From positions 1-38,303 of the IMG/VR virus record IMGVR_UViG_3300025917_000009: a stretch of 38,303 nt of DNA. One strand, written 5' to 3'. Made by a program: the position numbers and the translations under genes. This DNA comes from a virus. The notes beneath the pieces were generated by a model. That model saw only the letters and a program-made list of their open reading frames with translations, was not told the DNA's origin and ran no database searches. Shown here piece by piece: positions 5,709-12,742 of the stretch (positions within the stretch are counted from its first letter, which is position 1; the number at the start of each line of letters is the position of its first letter).

Positions 5709-6019
5709 GCACGGTTGAGCGGATCGTCGCGCTGCCCGACACCGTCGAGGAGGCCGTCAGCTTCGGCGTCGTCCTCCTCGACGAGTGGGCGCCCGGCTGG
5801 GCGGGGAGCATAGACGTCGACACGCTCTATATGAGTGACGGCGATCGGTGCGTCCTCGGCCAGTTGTTCGGCGGGTACGACTATGGCTGTGACCGGCTCG
5901 GCTTGTATGAGGACATGCCGACGCGGTTCGGGTTCAACGTGGATGGCCAGAAGCCGTGGCAGCCGCTCGAGGATGAGTGGCGCCGCGTCATCACGGAACG
6001 GCAAGAGGCGACGGCGTGA
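5705..6019 (+). CDS. conserved phage protein of unknown function, 104 aa
   Basis: GTG 5705 overlaps the previous stop. The sequence VVLLDEWAPGWAGSIDVDTLYM ... CVLGQLFGGYDYG resembles a small conserved protein type found in many actinophages and bacteria (pattern LDE.APGW...ID...L.M....CVLGQL.G.Y). No function is established for that type. The coding region lies between exported proteins and the recombination genes. Confidence 0.65.
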   Translation: MSTVERIVALPDTVEEAVSFGVVLLDEWAPGWAGSIDVDTLYMSDGDRCVLGQLFGGYDYGCDRLGLYEDMPTRFGFNVDGQKPWQPLEDEWRRVITERQEATA

Positions 6020-6351
6020 TGAACGGCGCCGCCAGACGGGGTAAGGACGCGCCTTCGGGCGCGTCCTCCCGGTCGGTCACTACCGCTGCGATCGACGCGC
6101 TCGTCACGTTCAGCGAGGCGGAGCGCGTTGTGGGTGCGGTGCTGGCCTATGAGTCATTCGCTGGGATCTTGGCGGAGCTCGCGCTCGCGCTCGAAGAGGT
6201 ACGCGACCAGCTCCGCGAGGCTCTCGGTGGTTCGCCGCTTGGGCTGAACGTGGACGGGGTCCTGGTAGCGATGGCGCGATTCGATGAGGAGATCAAGCAT
6301 GTCCAGCAACTCGCCGGACTCATAGACGAGGAGGAACCAGATGCCGAGTAA
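6019..6351 (+). CDS. unknown 110-aa protein upstream of the RecT-like gene
   Basis: Starts in a TGATG overlap at 6019. After a polar N-terminus, residues 30-105 are predicted mostly helical (FSEAERVVGAVLAYESFAGILAELALALEEVRDQLREALG). It ends in an acidic tail (DEEEPDAE), and its 3' end overlaps the RecT-like gene by 11 bases and carries that gene's GAGGAGG ribosome site. The position suggests a recombination or replication accessory, but no motif supports a specific role. Confidence 0.6.
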   Translation: MNGAARRGKDAPSGASSRSVTTAAIDALVTFSEAERVVGAVLAYESFAGILAELALALEEVRDQLREALGGSPLGLNVDGVLVAMARFDEEIKHVQQLAGLIDEEEPDAE

Positions 6352-7132
6352 CGAGGTCACCGTGCTGCCCGAAGCGGGCAGGCCCGACACCACCAAAGCA
6401 CTCGCCCTCGCCGGTGGGCTGAACCTCGAGGAGATCAAGAGCATCGGCACCGTCTTCTTCCAATCCGGGATGTTCCGGGACACGAAGAGCGCCGCGCAGG
6501 CGATCACGAAGGTGATGGCGGGGCAGGAGCTCGGTGTGCCGCCGATGCAATCGATGCGCGGCATCCACGTCGTCGACGGGAATCCGCAGCTGAGCGCCGG
6601 GTTGATCGCAGCGTTGGTGAAGCGCAGCCGCAAGTACGACTACCGCGTGAAAGATCAGAACGACACGGTCGTCGTGCTCGAGTGGTTCCAGGACGGCGAG
6701 CCGGTCGGCGAGTCCTCGTTCACGCATGGCGAGGCGGAGACCGCGAACCTGACGAGCCGCACGAACTGGAAGACGTACACCGAGGACATGCTCTTCGCCC
6801 GCGCCTTGACCAGGGGCGCGCGCAGGTATTGCCCGGACGTGTTCGGCGGCGCCGTCTACGCGCCCGGTGAAGCCGCTCCGGACGCCGATGACTTGCCGCG
6901 GCCGATGATCCAGCAGACGCCACAGGGCGGCTACACCCCGCCGCGCGTCGCCCAACTCCACGAAGAGTCCCGCTCGGCGTCCTCTGCCCATGAGGGTGCG
7001 GCCCACACCTCGGACGCTCCTGCGTCCGAGGCGCCGAGCGGGACGGAACCACACTTGTTCCCGCCGAGCGATGAGGAGTTGGAGGCACTTGAGGCCGACC
7101 AGCACCGCGACCCGACCGACGGAGACTCGTGA
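6341..7132 (+). CDS. RecT-like single-strand annealing protein
   Basis: 263 aa, ATG 6341 after GAGGAGGAACCAG. Residues 30-180 follow the pattern of RecT-type phage annealing proteins: FFQSGMFRDTKSAAQAITKVMAGQELG, PMQSMRGIHVVDGNPQLSAGLIAALVKR, YDYRV, then WKTYTEDMLFARALTRGARRYCPDVFGGAVY. The last 80 residues are disordered and end in an acidic region (PPSDEELEALEADQHRD). These proteins anneal complementary single strands during phage recombination. No partner exonuclease is recognised, although the small genes downstream (7132-7769) often accompany such proteins. Annotation by family resemblance, quite confident. Confidence 0.75.
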   Translation: MPSNEVTVLPEAGRPDTTKALALAGGLNLEEIKSIGTVFFQSGMFRDTKSAAQAITKVMAGQELGVPPMQSMRGIHVVDGNPQLSAGLIAALVKRSRKYDYRVKDQNDTVVVLEWFQDGEPVGESSFTHGEAETANLTSRTNWKTYTEDMLFARALTRGARRYCPDVFGGAVYAPGEAAPDADDLPRPMIQQTPQGGYTPPRVAQLHEESRSASSAHEGAAHTSDAPASEAPSGTEPHLFPPSDEELEALEADQHRDPTDGDS

Positions 7133-7311
7133 TGGAGCGCGTGGTTCTCGTCGCTGTATCGACCGAACTTGCCGAGCAGATGCTCGAGGACGACGGCTTG
7201 CCTCTCCGGCGCGACACGCGCGTTCGGCTAAAGCCGGCGGACGACTGGGAACGCGAGATGACGGGCGCGACCTACTCGATGATCTTCACCGAGGAGCGTG
7301 ACCCACGATGA
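7132..7311 (+). CDS. 59-aa protein of unknown function
   Basis: Starts at ATG 7132 in a TGATG overlap and overlaps the next ATG by four bases. The sequence (VVLVAVSTELAEQMLEDDGLPLRRDTRVRLK) suggests a small alpha/beta domain. It is sandwiched between the RecT-like gene and its usual neighbour, so a recombination accessory role is possible. No motif was recognised. Confidence 0.55.
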   Translation: MERVVLVAVSTELAEQMLEDDGLPLRRDTRVRLKPADDWEREMTGATYSMIFTEERDPR

Positions 7312-7769
7312 CTACCGACCTGGCACGCCAGGAAGCGCAGGCGATCACCGACCCCGCCACCGGCGAAATCATCGACCGCGCCGACACCGCCAAGGTCGCC
7401 GACCTCTACCAGCGCATCCAAGAAGTCCAAGCCCAGTGGAGTGAGGCTCGCGCGTGGTGCGCCCGCGCGTTGATCGACTCGGCGGACGCGCGGTCAGAAT
7501 GGACGTTCAACATCGGTGGCGTGGATGTCACGGTCGACCCGCCGAGCAGCGCCAGCATCGACTGGGACGAAGAGGAACTGGCGAAACTCGAGGAACTCGT
7601 GTCGCCTGAGCGGTACGGAGAGCTCGTGAAGCAGACGGTCGTCACCAAGGTTCAGACCGTCAAGCTCAAGGCGTTGGCGCGGCGTGTTGGGCCGGAGTCG
7701 GTGATCGGTCAGATCATCGCTCGGGCTGAGCGGCGCCGGCCAAAGCCCAGATCGGTGAGGGTGAAATGA
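7308..7769 (+). CDS. conserved recombination-region protein, 153 aa
   Basis: N-terminal DPATGEIIDRADTAKVADLY, a helical middle (QRIQEVQAQWSEARAWCARALID), then SIDWDEEELAKLEELVSPERYGELVKQTVVTKVQTVKLKALARR and a basic tail. Similar proteins occur beside RecT-like genes in many actinophages; their function is not established, and a Gam-like or nuclease-accessory role is speculation. It is translationally coupled on both sides. Confidence 0.62.
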   Translation: MTTDLARQEAQAITDPATGEIIDRADTAKVADLYQRIQEVQAQWSEARAWCARALIDSADARSEWTFNIGGVDVTVDPPSSASIDWDEEELAKLEELVSPERYGELVKQTVVTKVQTVKLKALARRVGPESVIGQIIARAERRRPKPRSVRVK

Positions 7770-7915
7770 CGGTCCTCGCGAAGTGCCCCAAATGCGGCCG
7801 CCTACTCGCTGTCTACGGCGGCAAGATCCGCACCCATGTCCCGCGCGGCGGATGGTCACAGACTCCATGTCCCGGCAGCGGCGCCCACGTCGAACCGGCG
7901 GAGATCCGACGGTGA
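7766..7915 (+). CDS. 49-aa zinc-ribbon protein
   Basis: ATG 7766 overlaps the previous stop (ATGA). It has CPKCGRLL at residues 7-14 and a distal CPGSG with a histidine nearby (THVPRGG, GAHVEP), forming a likely C2-CH zinc site. It overlaps the next GTG start. First of a long series of tiny zinc-ribbon proteins in the early region. Confidence 0.6.
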   Translation: MTVLAKCPKCGRLLAVYGGKIRTHVPRGGWSQTPCPGSGAHVEPAEIRR

Positions 7916-8187
7916 CGGAGCGCCTCGCAGACCTCCTCACAACCGCGGTTCGTGAACGCGCAGCCGCGTACGCCCAGCTGACCGAGGCGAAGGCGCGGAT
8001 CCGCGAGCTCGAAGAACCGTTCAAAACGGCGGAGCAGGTCGCGTTCAAGCTCGGGTATAGCGTCGACACGATCTATGACTGGGCGCAGGCTGGGAAGATC
8101 CCGGTCGTGTTCCGCGCCGGCGGCCAGATCCGGTTCGACCTCACAGACGTCGTCGCGGCGCTCAAAGAGGCGGAAAACAATGGGTGA
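7912..8187 (+). CDS. helix-turn-helix (MerR/excisionase-type) DNA-binding protein
   Basis: 91 aa from GTG 7912. Residues 1-40 form a charged helix, probably a coiled coil (RAAAYAQLTEAKARIRELEEP). Residues 42-88 match the HTH_17/AlpA/Xis type: FKTAEQVAFKLGYSVDTIYDWAQAGKIPVVFRAGGQIRFDLTDVVAAL, where the wing carries RFDLTDV. It is the best candidate in the genome for a recombination directionality factor, though it lies 3.5 kb from the integrase. It could also be an early transcriptional regulator. Confidence 0.75.
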   Translation: MTERLADLLTTAVRERAAAYAQLTEAKARIRELEEPFKTAEQVAFKLGYSVDTIYDWAQAGKIPVVFRAGGQIRFDLTDVVAALKEAENNG

Positions 8188-8659
8188 TCCCATGGTCAGA
8201 GCGTGCCGCTGCGACGGAACAGGCAAGATCGCCTACCACCACGAGCTGCGCGACTCGGACGGCAACGTCGTCCAGATCAGCAGTGGATGGAACCCATGCT
8301 CGTGTCGCACGGGCGAGGAGCCGCGCGCAGGTGAGGCCGCGACCTGGAGCACTGAGACGCCCTACGTGGCCGCGTGGCAGAGCGAGGTAGGCCATGCCTA
8401 CATCGAGGTCAGCGTGTCCGCCGAGGTGCCCTATAGCGCCGACGTGCACCGACTGCACCGACACGGCAACCGCTACTACCCGACCACAATCGACCTCCAA
8501 TGCGAGTCGCGCGAGATGACGTTCCTCTTCCCGGAGGAGGTGCGGCGGCTTTCGCGCCTTCTCATGGAGGCGGCAGACGCGGCCGAGCGCATCGACAAGC
8601 CCGACCAGGCGGCGTGCGGCCACTGGGCGCCCTGCGACTGCGAGGAGACCACACAATGA
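8180..8659 (+). CDS. 159-aa cysteine-rich protein, unknown function
   Basis: ATG 8180. An N-terminal knuckle CRCDGTGKI resembles the CxCxGxG zinc elements of DnaJ-like proteins, paired with CSCRTGEE near residue 40. The middle is beta-rich (YIEVSVSAEVPYSADVHRLHRHGNRYYPTTIDLQCESREMTFLF). A C-terminal CGHWAPCDCEE provides another Cys/His cluster. It resembles no family I can name. Translationally coupled to both neighbours. Confidence 0.6.
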   Translation: MGDPMVRACRCDGTGKIAYHHELRDSDGNVVQISSGWNPCSCRTGEEPRAGEAATWSTETPYVAAWQSEVGHAYIEVSVSAEVPYSADVHRLHRHGNRYYPTTIDLQCESREMTFLFPEEVRRLSRLLMEAADAAERIDKPDQAACGHWAPCDCEETTQ

Positions 8660-8835
8660 ACGAACGTGCGGCGACGTTCCGGCCGCGGTTCACCGACCTC
8701 GACAAGCGGTTGATCCTTGCCGCTGTCCGCGAGATGCACAAGCGCGACCGTGCTGATCGGGACTGGCGCAGGCTGACCATCACGTTCGGCCGCCTCTGCG
8801 GCTACACGCCAGAAGAGGTGCTCGATGACGACTGA
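8656..8835 (+). CDS. 59-aa basic protein of unknown function
   Basis: ATG 8656 overlaps the upstream stop. Basic, helical sequence (RFTDLDKRLILAAVREMHKRDRADRDWRRLTITFGRLCGYTPEEVL) suggests a small nucleic-acid-binding fold. The stop overlaps the next gene, which begins the series with the shared N-terminal tag. Confidence 0.55.
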   Translation: MNERAATFRPRFTDLDKRLILAAVREMHKRDRADRDWRRLTITFGRLCGYTPEEVLDDD

Positions 8836-9079
8836 CCATGGGTTAGTGGATCGTGCGGTAAAGCCCACCAGGGCGCAGAAGCGCATCCTCGCCGCCTGCG
8901 CGGACAAGGGCATCGTGGTCACGGCGCTGTGGTGGGAGCCGTGGGAACCCGCGAATGAGATGGAAGGCATCGGCGGCGGATGGACCATCGAGACGAGTAA
9001 TAGCCGCGTGGACGGCCTCATCGGTTTGAATGTCTCCGAGGCCGTTGAGTTCATCGAGCGATTCGGGAAACTGCGGTGA
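8825..9079 (+). CDS. 84-aa protein with the shared N-terminal tag
   Basis: Begins MTTDHGLVDRAV, the best copy of a tag that recurs at the start of several unrelated genes here. The rest (TRAQKRILAACADKGIVVTALWWEPWEP ... SEAVEFIERFG) looks like a small alpha/beta domain of unknown function. It starts inside the end of the previous gene, and its stop overlaps the next GTG. Confidence 0.6.
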   Translation: MTTDHGLVDRAVKPTRAQKRILAACADKGIVVTALWWEPWEPANEMEGIGGGWTIETSNSRVDGLIGLNVSEAVEFIERFGKLR

Positions 9080-9408
9080 CTCTCCCCGCGCATAATCCGT
9101 TCGGCCTGATGATTTTCAGCGTCGTCGTGTGGTGCGTGATATACGCGGTGTCGCGAGAAGACCGCAGGACTATGACGCCTGAACGATCCACAGTGGATCG
9201 CGCAGTGACGCACGTCTGCGCTTACGTGCTGGAGTTCTCAGACGGCGGCCCGGATGAGGCGCGACTTCTTCACGCTGGCACGCTGGAGGAGTGCGACCGC
9301 ACGGCTGACTCGATCCCCGCCGCCTCCTACAACGGTGACCGGCCAGTTCGGCAGGCGCACGTGATCGTCACGACGGCCGAGTCGTGGCAGGAGGCCGCAG
9401 ACCTATGA
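9076..9408 (+). CDS. membrane-start protein containing an internal tagged start
   Basis: From GTG 9076 (GTGA overlap) the product is 110 aa: a short N-terminal membrane helix (PFGLMIFSVVVWCVIYAVS), a basic turn, and then at codon 33 MTPERSTVDRAV, another copy of the shared tag, followed by a soluble domain (THVCAYVLEFSDGG ... HVIVTTAESW). The tag normally marks a protein start, so either translation also begins at ATG 9172 (giving 78 aa) or a membrane anchor has become fused to a tagged gene. The distal part looks like a small beta-rich domain of unknown function. Confidence 0.55.
   Translation: MTLPAHNPFGLMIFSVVVWCVIYAVSREDRRTMTPERSTVDRAVTHVCAYVLEFSDGGPDEARLLHAGTLEECDRTADSIPAASYNGDRPVRQAHVIVTTAESWQEAADL
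9172..9207 (+). repeat. start-associated repeat, copy within 9076-9408
   Basis: The bases encode MTPERSTVDRAV and include CAGTGGATCGCGCAGTG. The preceding ACTATGAC context is shared with starts at 9814 and 10360. It is one of at least seven related copies whose conserved part begins at the start codon. Confidence 0.6.
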
Positions 9409-10052
9409 CCGATTTGTGGATGAACCCTTGGGCTGCCGGTAACGCTGAAATCGAAAGTGCTGCTCGAAGGGCGCGGCTGCGGCGCGAGCAATCAAAGCAA
9501 GGAGGAGGACTGATGGCTGACCGGATCACAACAGATGACCCACGTCGCCCGTGCCCTGCCTGTGGGTCGCCAAACGGCGGCGGCTATATCACCCCCGGCT
9601 GCCCGGACTGCGATTGGCGGCTCGCTGTCGATCTGGACTGGCCGGGACGCCGCGATAAGACACCGATGATCGACCCAGTACGGATAGGTTCGACCGTGGC
9701 TGAGGTAGAGCGGCGATCTAGAGGCGGTCGGCCCGTTGGGAGGTCATCCGCGCACGACGACGCCGCGGGCGATCAGGGACGCCCTCGAAGCCCTCGAAGG
9801 AACCATGGGACTATGACTCCCATGGTTCGACCCCGAGGCCATGCCATCACGATCTACGTGGCCGACCACGCCACGAAGGAACAGGTCGAGCACATCCAGC
9901 AGACGCTCCAGATGGCCGTTGACAAGCTGCCCGACCGCGCGTTCATCATCGTGGACTTGCCGAAGGGACTGTCGGCCGATCTCGCCATCCAGTTGAAGCA
10001 CGAGATGCAGCAGATCGCCGACGAGGTTTCGCGGGAGTTTCCTGGTGCGTGA
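9405..10052 (+). CDS. 215-aa frame that seems to join two or three small proteins
   Basis: One open frame from ATG 9405 (ATGA overlap). It contains a strong internal start at ATG 9513 with AAGGAGGAGG, giving MADRITTDDPRRPCPACG, a zinc ribbon with a second CPDC pair. There is another start region at 9814/9823 leading into VRPRGHAITIYVADHATKEQVEHIQQTLQMAVDKLPDRAFIIVDLP, a compact alpha/beta domain. Residues between the two domains (about 90-135) are low-complexity Arg/Gly/Ser and look non-native. This may be a read-through fusion of formerly separate genes, or the domains are translated separately from the internal starts. A perfect 11-bp inverted repeat straddles the third start. Product functions are unknown. 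Confidence 0.5.
   Translation: MTDLWMNPWAAGNAEIESAARRARLRREQSKQGGGLMADRITTDDPRRPCPACGSPNGGGYITPGCPDCDWRLAVDLDWPGRRDKTPMIDPVRIGSTVAEVERRSRGGRPVGRSSAHDDAAGDQGRPRSPRRNHGTMTPMVRPRGHAITIYVADHATKEQVEHIQQTLQMAVDKLPDRAFIIVDLPKGLSADLAIQLKHEMQQIADEVSREFPGA
9800..9828. promoter_or_regulatory. perfect 11-bp inverted repeat over a start codon
   Basis: GAACCATGGGA (9800-9810), spacer CTATGAC, TCCCATGGTTC (9818-9828). The spacer contains the ATG at 9814 and the right arm contains the ATG at 9823. It could be an operator or an RNA hairpin that hides the start codons. A related half (ACTCCCATGGTTC) occurs at 10502-10514 over another start. Confidence 0.5.
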
Positions 10053-10179
10053 CACGCACGCGATTATCGCATGGGAGATCCTCGACAGACCGATCCACCG
10101 CGGCGATTCGGTGACTGTCATCGACGGTCGGCTGGTGGTTACCCGCCGTTCATGGTGGAGGAGGCTGCTTCATGTCTGA
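10045..10179 (+). CDS. 44-aa protein of unknown function
   Basis: GTG 10045, overlapping the previous stop. The product VRDTHAIIAWEILDRPIHRG ... VTVIDGRLVVTRRSWWRRLLHV is short, beta-rich and basic at the end. Its beginning (RDTHAII) loosely recalls the shared tag (SDHAIV) of the next gene. It contains the GGAGGAGG ribosome site for that gene. Confidence 0.5.
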   Translation: MRDTHAIIAWEILDRPIHRGDSVTVIDGRLVVTRRSWWRRLLHV

Positions 10180-10363
10180 CCACGCGATAGTGGATAGTGC
10201 GGTGCCGCGATACAAGGCTGGCGAGAACCCCGTGATCGCGTGGGCCGACCAGATCTGGCGCGGCGCGACCTCTCATTGGGAGGTTCAGGAGATGCTCGCG
10301 GCCTTCGGGAACGACGCCATCGACTACGCGCTGCGGCAGATGCCGAAGGACACACAACTATGA
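10172..10363 (+). CDS. 63-aa protein with the shared N-terminal tag
   Basis: Begins MSDHAIVDSAV, a clear copy of the tag, with GGAGGAGG upstream. The body (ENPVIAWADQIWRGATSHWEVQEMLAAFGNDAIDYALRQM) is helical and lacks cysteines. Unknown function. It ends in an ATGA overlap with the next gene. Confidence 0.6.
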   Translation: MSDHAIVDSAVPRYKAGENPVIAWADQIWRGATSHWEVQEMLAAFGNDAIDYALRQMPKDTQL

Positions 10364-10488
10364 CTCGCATTGTGCCGTGGTTCTGGTGCGCTGTCTGCCG
10401 TCGATTCCGACGCGGAAGCCATATGCGCTGGCCGAACGGATCAAAGGCGTGCGCGACGTGCGTGGCGAGGTGGAACCTTGGACGCTGA
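10360..10488 (+). CDS. 42-aa zinc-ribbon protein
   Basis: ATG 10360. The protein MTRIVPWFWCAVCRRFRRG...SKACATCVARW carries two CxxC pairs (residues 10-13 and about 31-34) separated by a basic segment, a minimal zinc ribbon with likely nucleic-acid affinity. It is strongly basic. The start context ACTATGAC is shared with the starts at 9172 and 9814. Confidence 0.58.
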   Translation: MTRIVPWFWCAVCRRFRRGSHMRWPNGSKACATCVARWNLGR

Positions 10489-10507
10489 CCATACGACTGG
10501 CACTCCC

Positions 10508-10654
10508 ATGGTTCCGCTTGAGGATCGCGGCAACGGTCGTCACTACTTGTGGGAGCGAGACGTCCCCGGCCTGCCGCACGCCTGGTTCTCTCAGATGACG
10601 ACCACTCCCGAAGCGCCGCCCGGTCGCGGATGGAGGTATATCCGTGCGATCTGA
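10508..10654 (+). CDS. 48-aa protein of unknown function
   Basis: From ATG 10508: MVPLEDRGNGRHYLWERDVPGLPHAWF, then TTTPEAPPGRGWRYIRAI. A TTG at 10478 would add DADHTTGTPM, which resembles the shared tag, so the true start is uncertain. The bases around the ATG (ACTCCCATGGTTC) repeat those of 9817-9828. Unknown function. Its end contains the GGAGG site of the next gene. Confidence 0.45.
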   Translation: MVPLEDRGNGRHYLWERDVPGLPHAWFSQMTTTPEAPPGRGWRYIRAI

Positions 10655-10850
10655 CGACCGCATGAGTGTGAACCCCGTGGTAGGCGTCGGCATGGACGAT
10701 TGGCGCGACGACCCCGAGCGGCGCTCGCTGGACGGGTATCCGACCGAGAGGGAGCGCGAGATCACGAACAACGCCTTCCGCATGGGCTGGCAGCGCGCCT
10801 TGCAGACCGTAAACCTCGCGCTCGACAGGCTGGAAGGCAAAGGACAGTGA
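10644..10850 (+). CDS. 68-aa helical protein, weak tag at the start
   Basis: GTG 10644 with GGAGG seven bases upstream. The N-terminus RSDDRMSVNPVV is a weak relative of the shared tag. The rest (DDWRDDPERRSLDGYPTEREREITNNAFRMGWQRALQTVNLALDRLEG) is acidic/basic and helical. Unknown function. Confidence 0.52.
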   Translation: MRSDDRMSVNPVVGVGMDDWRDDPERRSLDGYPTEREREITNNAFRMGWQRALQTVNLALDRLEGKGQ

Positions 10851-11164
10851 TTCGCGTGGAATGCACCTGCACCTACCGGCATCCAGAAGCCGAATCGAAT
10901 CCGCGCACGCCTGACCCGGATTGTCCTGTCCACCGCACGACTGGTTCTCGCGCGGCGAGCGGTGAAACCCGCGAGTTTGAAACCCACGACGGCCAAAACC
11001 GTACCGAAATAGGTACGCACCCGACACCTGATCGCGCGGTGGAGATCCAGGCGATGATCCAGACGCTGCGAGATCGGGACTGCCCATACCTCGGCCACTA
11101 CAAGCTGGGCTATGACGCCGCGCTAGACGATCTGCTCACGCTGCTGGAGAGCGCCGATGCCTGA
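10847..11164 (+). CDS. 105-aa cysteine/histidine protein with an internal tag-like segment
   Basis: GTG 10847 (GTGA overlap). The N-terminus CTCTYRHPEAES ... DPDCPVH gives a C-x-C-x3-H ... C-x2-H set, a likely zinc knuckle. Residues about 61-75 read THPTPDRAVEIQAMI, another tag-like sequence (PDRAV) inside the protein. The C-terminal half (IQTLRDRDCPYLGHYKLGYDAALDDLLTLLES) is helical. It looks like a zinc knuckle joined to a formerly tagged domain. Confidence 0.52.
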   Translation: MIRVECTCTYRHPEAESNPRTPDPDCPVHRTTGSRAASGETREFETHDGQNRTEIGTHPTPDRAVEIQAMIQTLRDRDCPYLGHYKLGYDAALDDLLTLLESADA

Positions 11165-11462
11165 CCGCACAACCAGCAATCGCGCGGTCTGCACCTGCCT
11201 GCCCGTCCTGACGACCGGCCAGCTGCGCGACGAAGGCCACCACGAGACGTGGTGCAGAACTCTCCGCGTGGTGACGTGGAACGACCAGGGCCAACGATTC
11301 GAGACTGAGCGCGGATTCCGCCTCTATGGCTGCGCGAAACGCGGCTGCGATGAGATCAACCTCGACTTCGAGGCGTTCGGCGGACATGGTGGCAAGAGCT
11401 ACTGCCTGCACCACATCCCGCTCCGCTCACGGTTCAAGCTCTGGAGGCAGCGGAATGCGTGA
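11157..11462 (+). CDS. 101-aa tagged zinc-binding protein
   Basis: Begins MPDRTTSNRAV, a good tag copy, followed directly by CTCLPVL. Further cysteines and histidines (HHETWCRTL, GCAKRGCDEINLDFEAFGGHGG, YCLHHIPL) could form two zinc sites. The GCAKRGC...C..H segment resembles small treble-clef or ribbon knuckles. Unknown function; it starts inside the previous gene and ends in an overlap with the next one. Confidence 0.6.
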   Translation: MPDRTTSNRAVCTCLPVLTTGQLRDEGHHETWCRTLRVVTWNDQGQRFETERGFRLYGCAKRGCDEINLDFEAFGGHGGKSYCLHHIPLRSRFKLWRQRNA

Positions 11463-11619
11463 CGCGACCCCGTATCGCGCGGCCGATCCGCCGCAGGGGC
11501 ATTGGCGGACGATCTTCGACGCGAACAGCCAGCCGAAGCGCATGGAATGGGTCTGGGATGTCGAGCCGACCGTCGAGTGGCTCGAGGCCGAGCTCGAGCG
11601 CAGGAGGGGCGATGCCTGA
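11455..11619 (+). CDS. 54-aa protein, last early gene before the integrase block
   Basis: ATG 11455: MRDATPYRAADPP (a weak tag relative) and then GHWRTIFDANSQPKRMEWVWDVEPTVEWLEAELERR. Unknown function. It is followed by a tag start at 11612 whose gene is cut off by the integrase module. Confidence 0.5.
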   Translation: MRDATPYRAADPPQGHWRTIFDANSQPKRMEWVWDVEPTVEWLEAELERRRGDA

Positions 11620-11647
11620 CCACGCGACTTCGCATCGCATGGTCGGG
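11612..11647 (+). pseudogene. orphan tagged gene start truncated by the integrase module
   Basis: ATG 11612 with GGAGGGGCG upstream begins MPDHATSHRMVG, a clear tag copy, but 36 bases on the sequence becomes the end of the opposite-strand integrase. The frame stays open antisense to the integrase, yet that translation has no protein-like character. It is best read as the 5' remnant of a small gene lost when the integration module joined the early operon. The same bases form an imperfect hairpin (GACCACGCGA / TCGCATGGTC) that might terminate integrase transcription. Confidence 0.5.
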
Positions 11648-12742
11648 TCACGCAGCGAGGTAGGCGTTCATGCGGCGTCTCGCGTCGTCGAGCGAGTCGG
11701 GCCACAGATGCGAATAGGTGTTGAGCGTCTCGGTCGGGTTGGCGTGGCCGAGTTGGGCAGAGACTTGGCGGACGTTCAGGCCGGCGGCGATCATCATCGA
11801 CGCGGCGGCGTGGCGCAGGTCGTGGAAGCGGACGCCGGGCAGGTCAACCTTCAAGCGCGCTTTGACCCAGCTACGCCGCATCAACCTGGCGGTGAACGGG
11901 CGAGGTTCCGGCCAGCGGCCACTCCCCGTCGTCATCGGCGCGACGAGCTCGCCCGGATACTCGGCGAGGTGGACCCGCAAAGCCTCCCCGACCGGCCCGT
12001 AGAACGCGACGCGGCGCACGCCTTCCGTCTTCGTCGAGTCGAGCTTCCCGGTGACGCGGTTGCGCTGCTGGTGGACGAACACCCACTCCTCGTCGAGGTT
12101 CACGTCGGCCTGGTGGAGGCCGAGGATCTCGCCTTCCCGCAGGCCGCAATACCCGGCGAGGAGGACGAGCGCGTAACACCGCGCGTCCGAGGCGAGGGCG
12201 AGCGCGTCGACTTGTGCCCGCGTCGGGATCGTGAGCGTCGGCCGTTTGACGCGGTCGATGGCTTCGGCCGGCGGCGGCATCGCCGGGATGTCTCCATACC
12301 TATGCGCGTGCCGCAGGACGCTGCGCAGCACGCCGTTACAGGCGGCGACCGTCTTCGGCTGGTGGATGCGGCCCATCTCCATCAGGAAGGCGTCCATCCG
12401 CCGCGCGTCGAGTTGGCTGGCCGGCATGTCGCCGAGGAGTCGGCGGATGTGGGCGGCGTGATCGTCGTAGCGTTCCCTGGTCGCGGGCTTCCACCGGCGT
12501 CCGCGGACGTCTTGCCACTCCGAGATGAGCTCGCTGACGGTGCGCGCGTCGGTCTTGGGCGCCGGCGGGTTGATCTTCTCGTCCTGCATCCGCTTGCGTT
12601 GGACGCCGAGCCACAGGTCAGCGTCGAGTTCCGAGTCGAACACTTCCGGCTTCACGCCGTTGATGCGCGCTCGATATCGGCCGCTAGGGAGGGGTTCGAT
12701 CGAGCCTGTGCCCTTGAGGCGGCGCCGCTTGGTGCGCGGCAT
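11648..12742 (-). CDS. int: tyrosine-family integrase
   Basis: 364 aa. An N-terminal arm-binding-type region (GTGSIEPLPSGRYRARING), a core-binding SAM-like domain (about residues 65-150) and a catalytic domain with the full set of active-site residues are present: R202 (GLREGE), K238 (STKTEG), H307 and R310 (FHDLRH), H333 (LGHANP) and Y343 (NTYSHL). It catalyses integration and excision between attP and attB. Starts at ATG 12742, immediately next to the stop of the upstream - strand gene, so the two are co-transcribed. attP lies about 370 bp upstream. Complete and apparently functional. Confidence 0.95.
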   Translation of the reverse strand: MPRTKRRRLKGTGSIEPLPSGRYRARINGVKPEVFDSELDADLWLGVQRKRMQDEKINPPAPKTDARTVSELISEWQDVRGRRWKPATRERYDDHAAHIRRLLGDMPASQLDARRMDAFLMEMGRIHQPKTVAACNGVLRSVLRHAHRYGDIPAMPPPAEAIDRVKRPTLTIPTRAQVDALALASDARCYALVLLAGYCGLREGEILGLHQADVNLDEEWVFVHQQRNRVTGKLDSTKTEGVRRVAFYGPVGEALRVHLAEYPGELVAPMTTGSGRWPEPRPFTARLMRRSWVKARLKVDLPGVRFHDLRHAAASMMIAAGLNVRQVSAQLGHANPTETLNTYSHLWPDSLDDARRRMNAYLAA

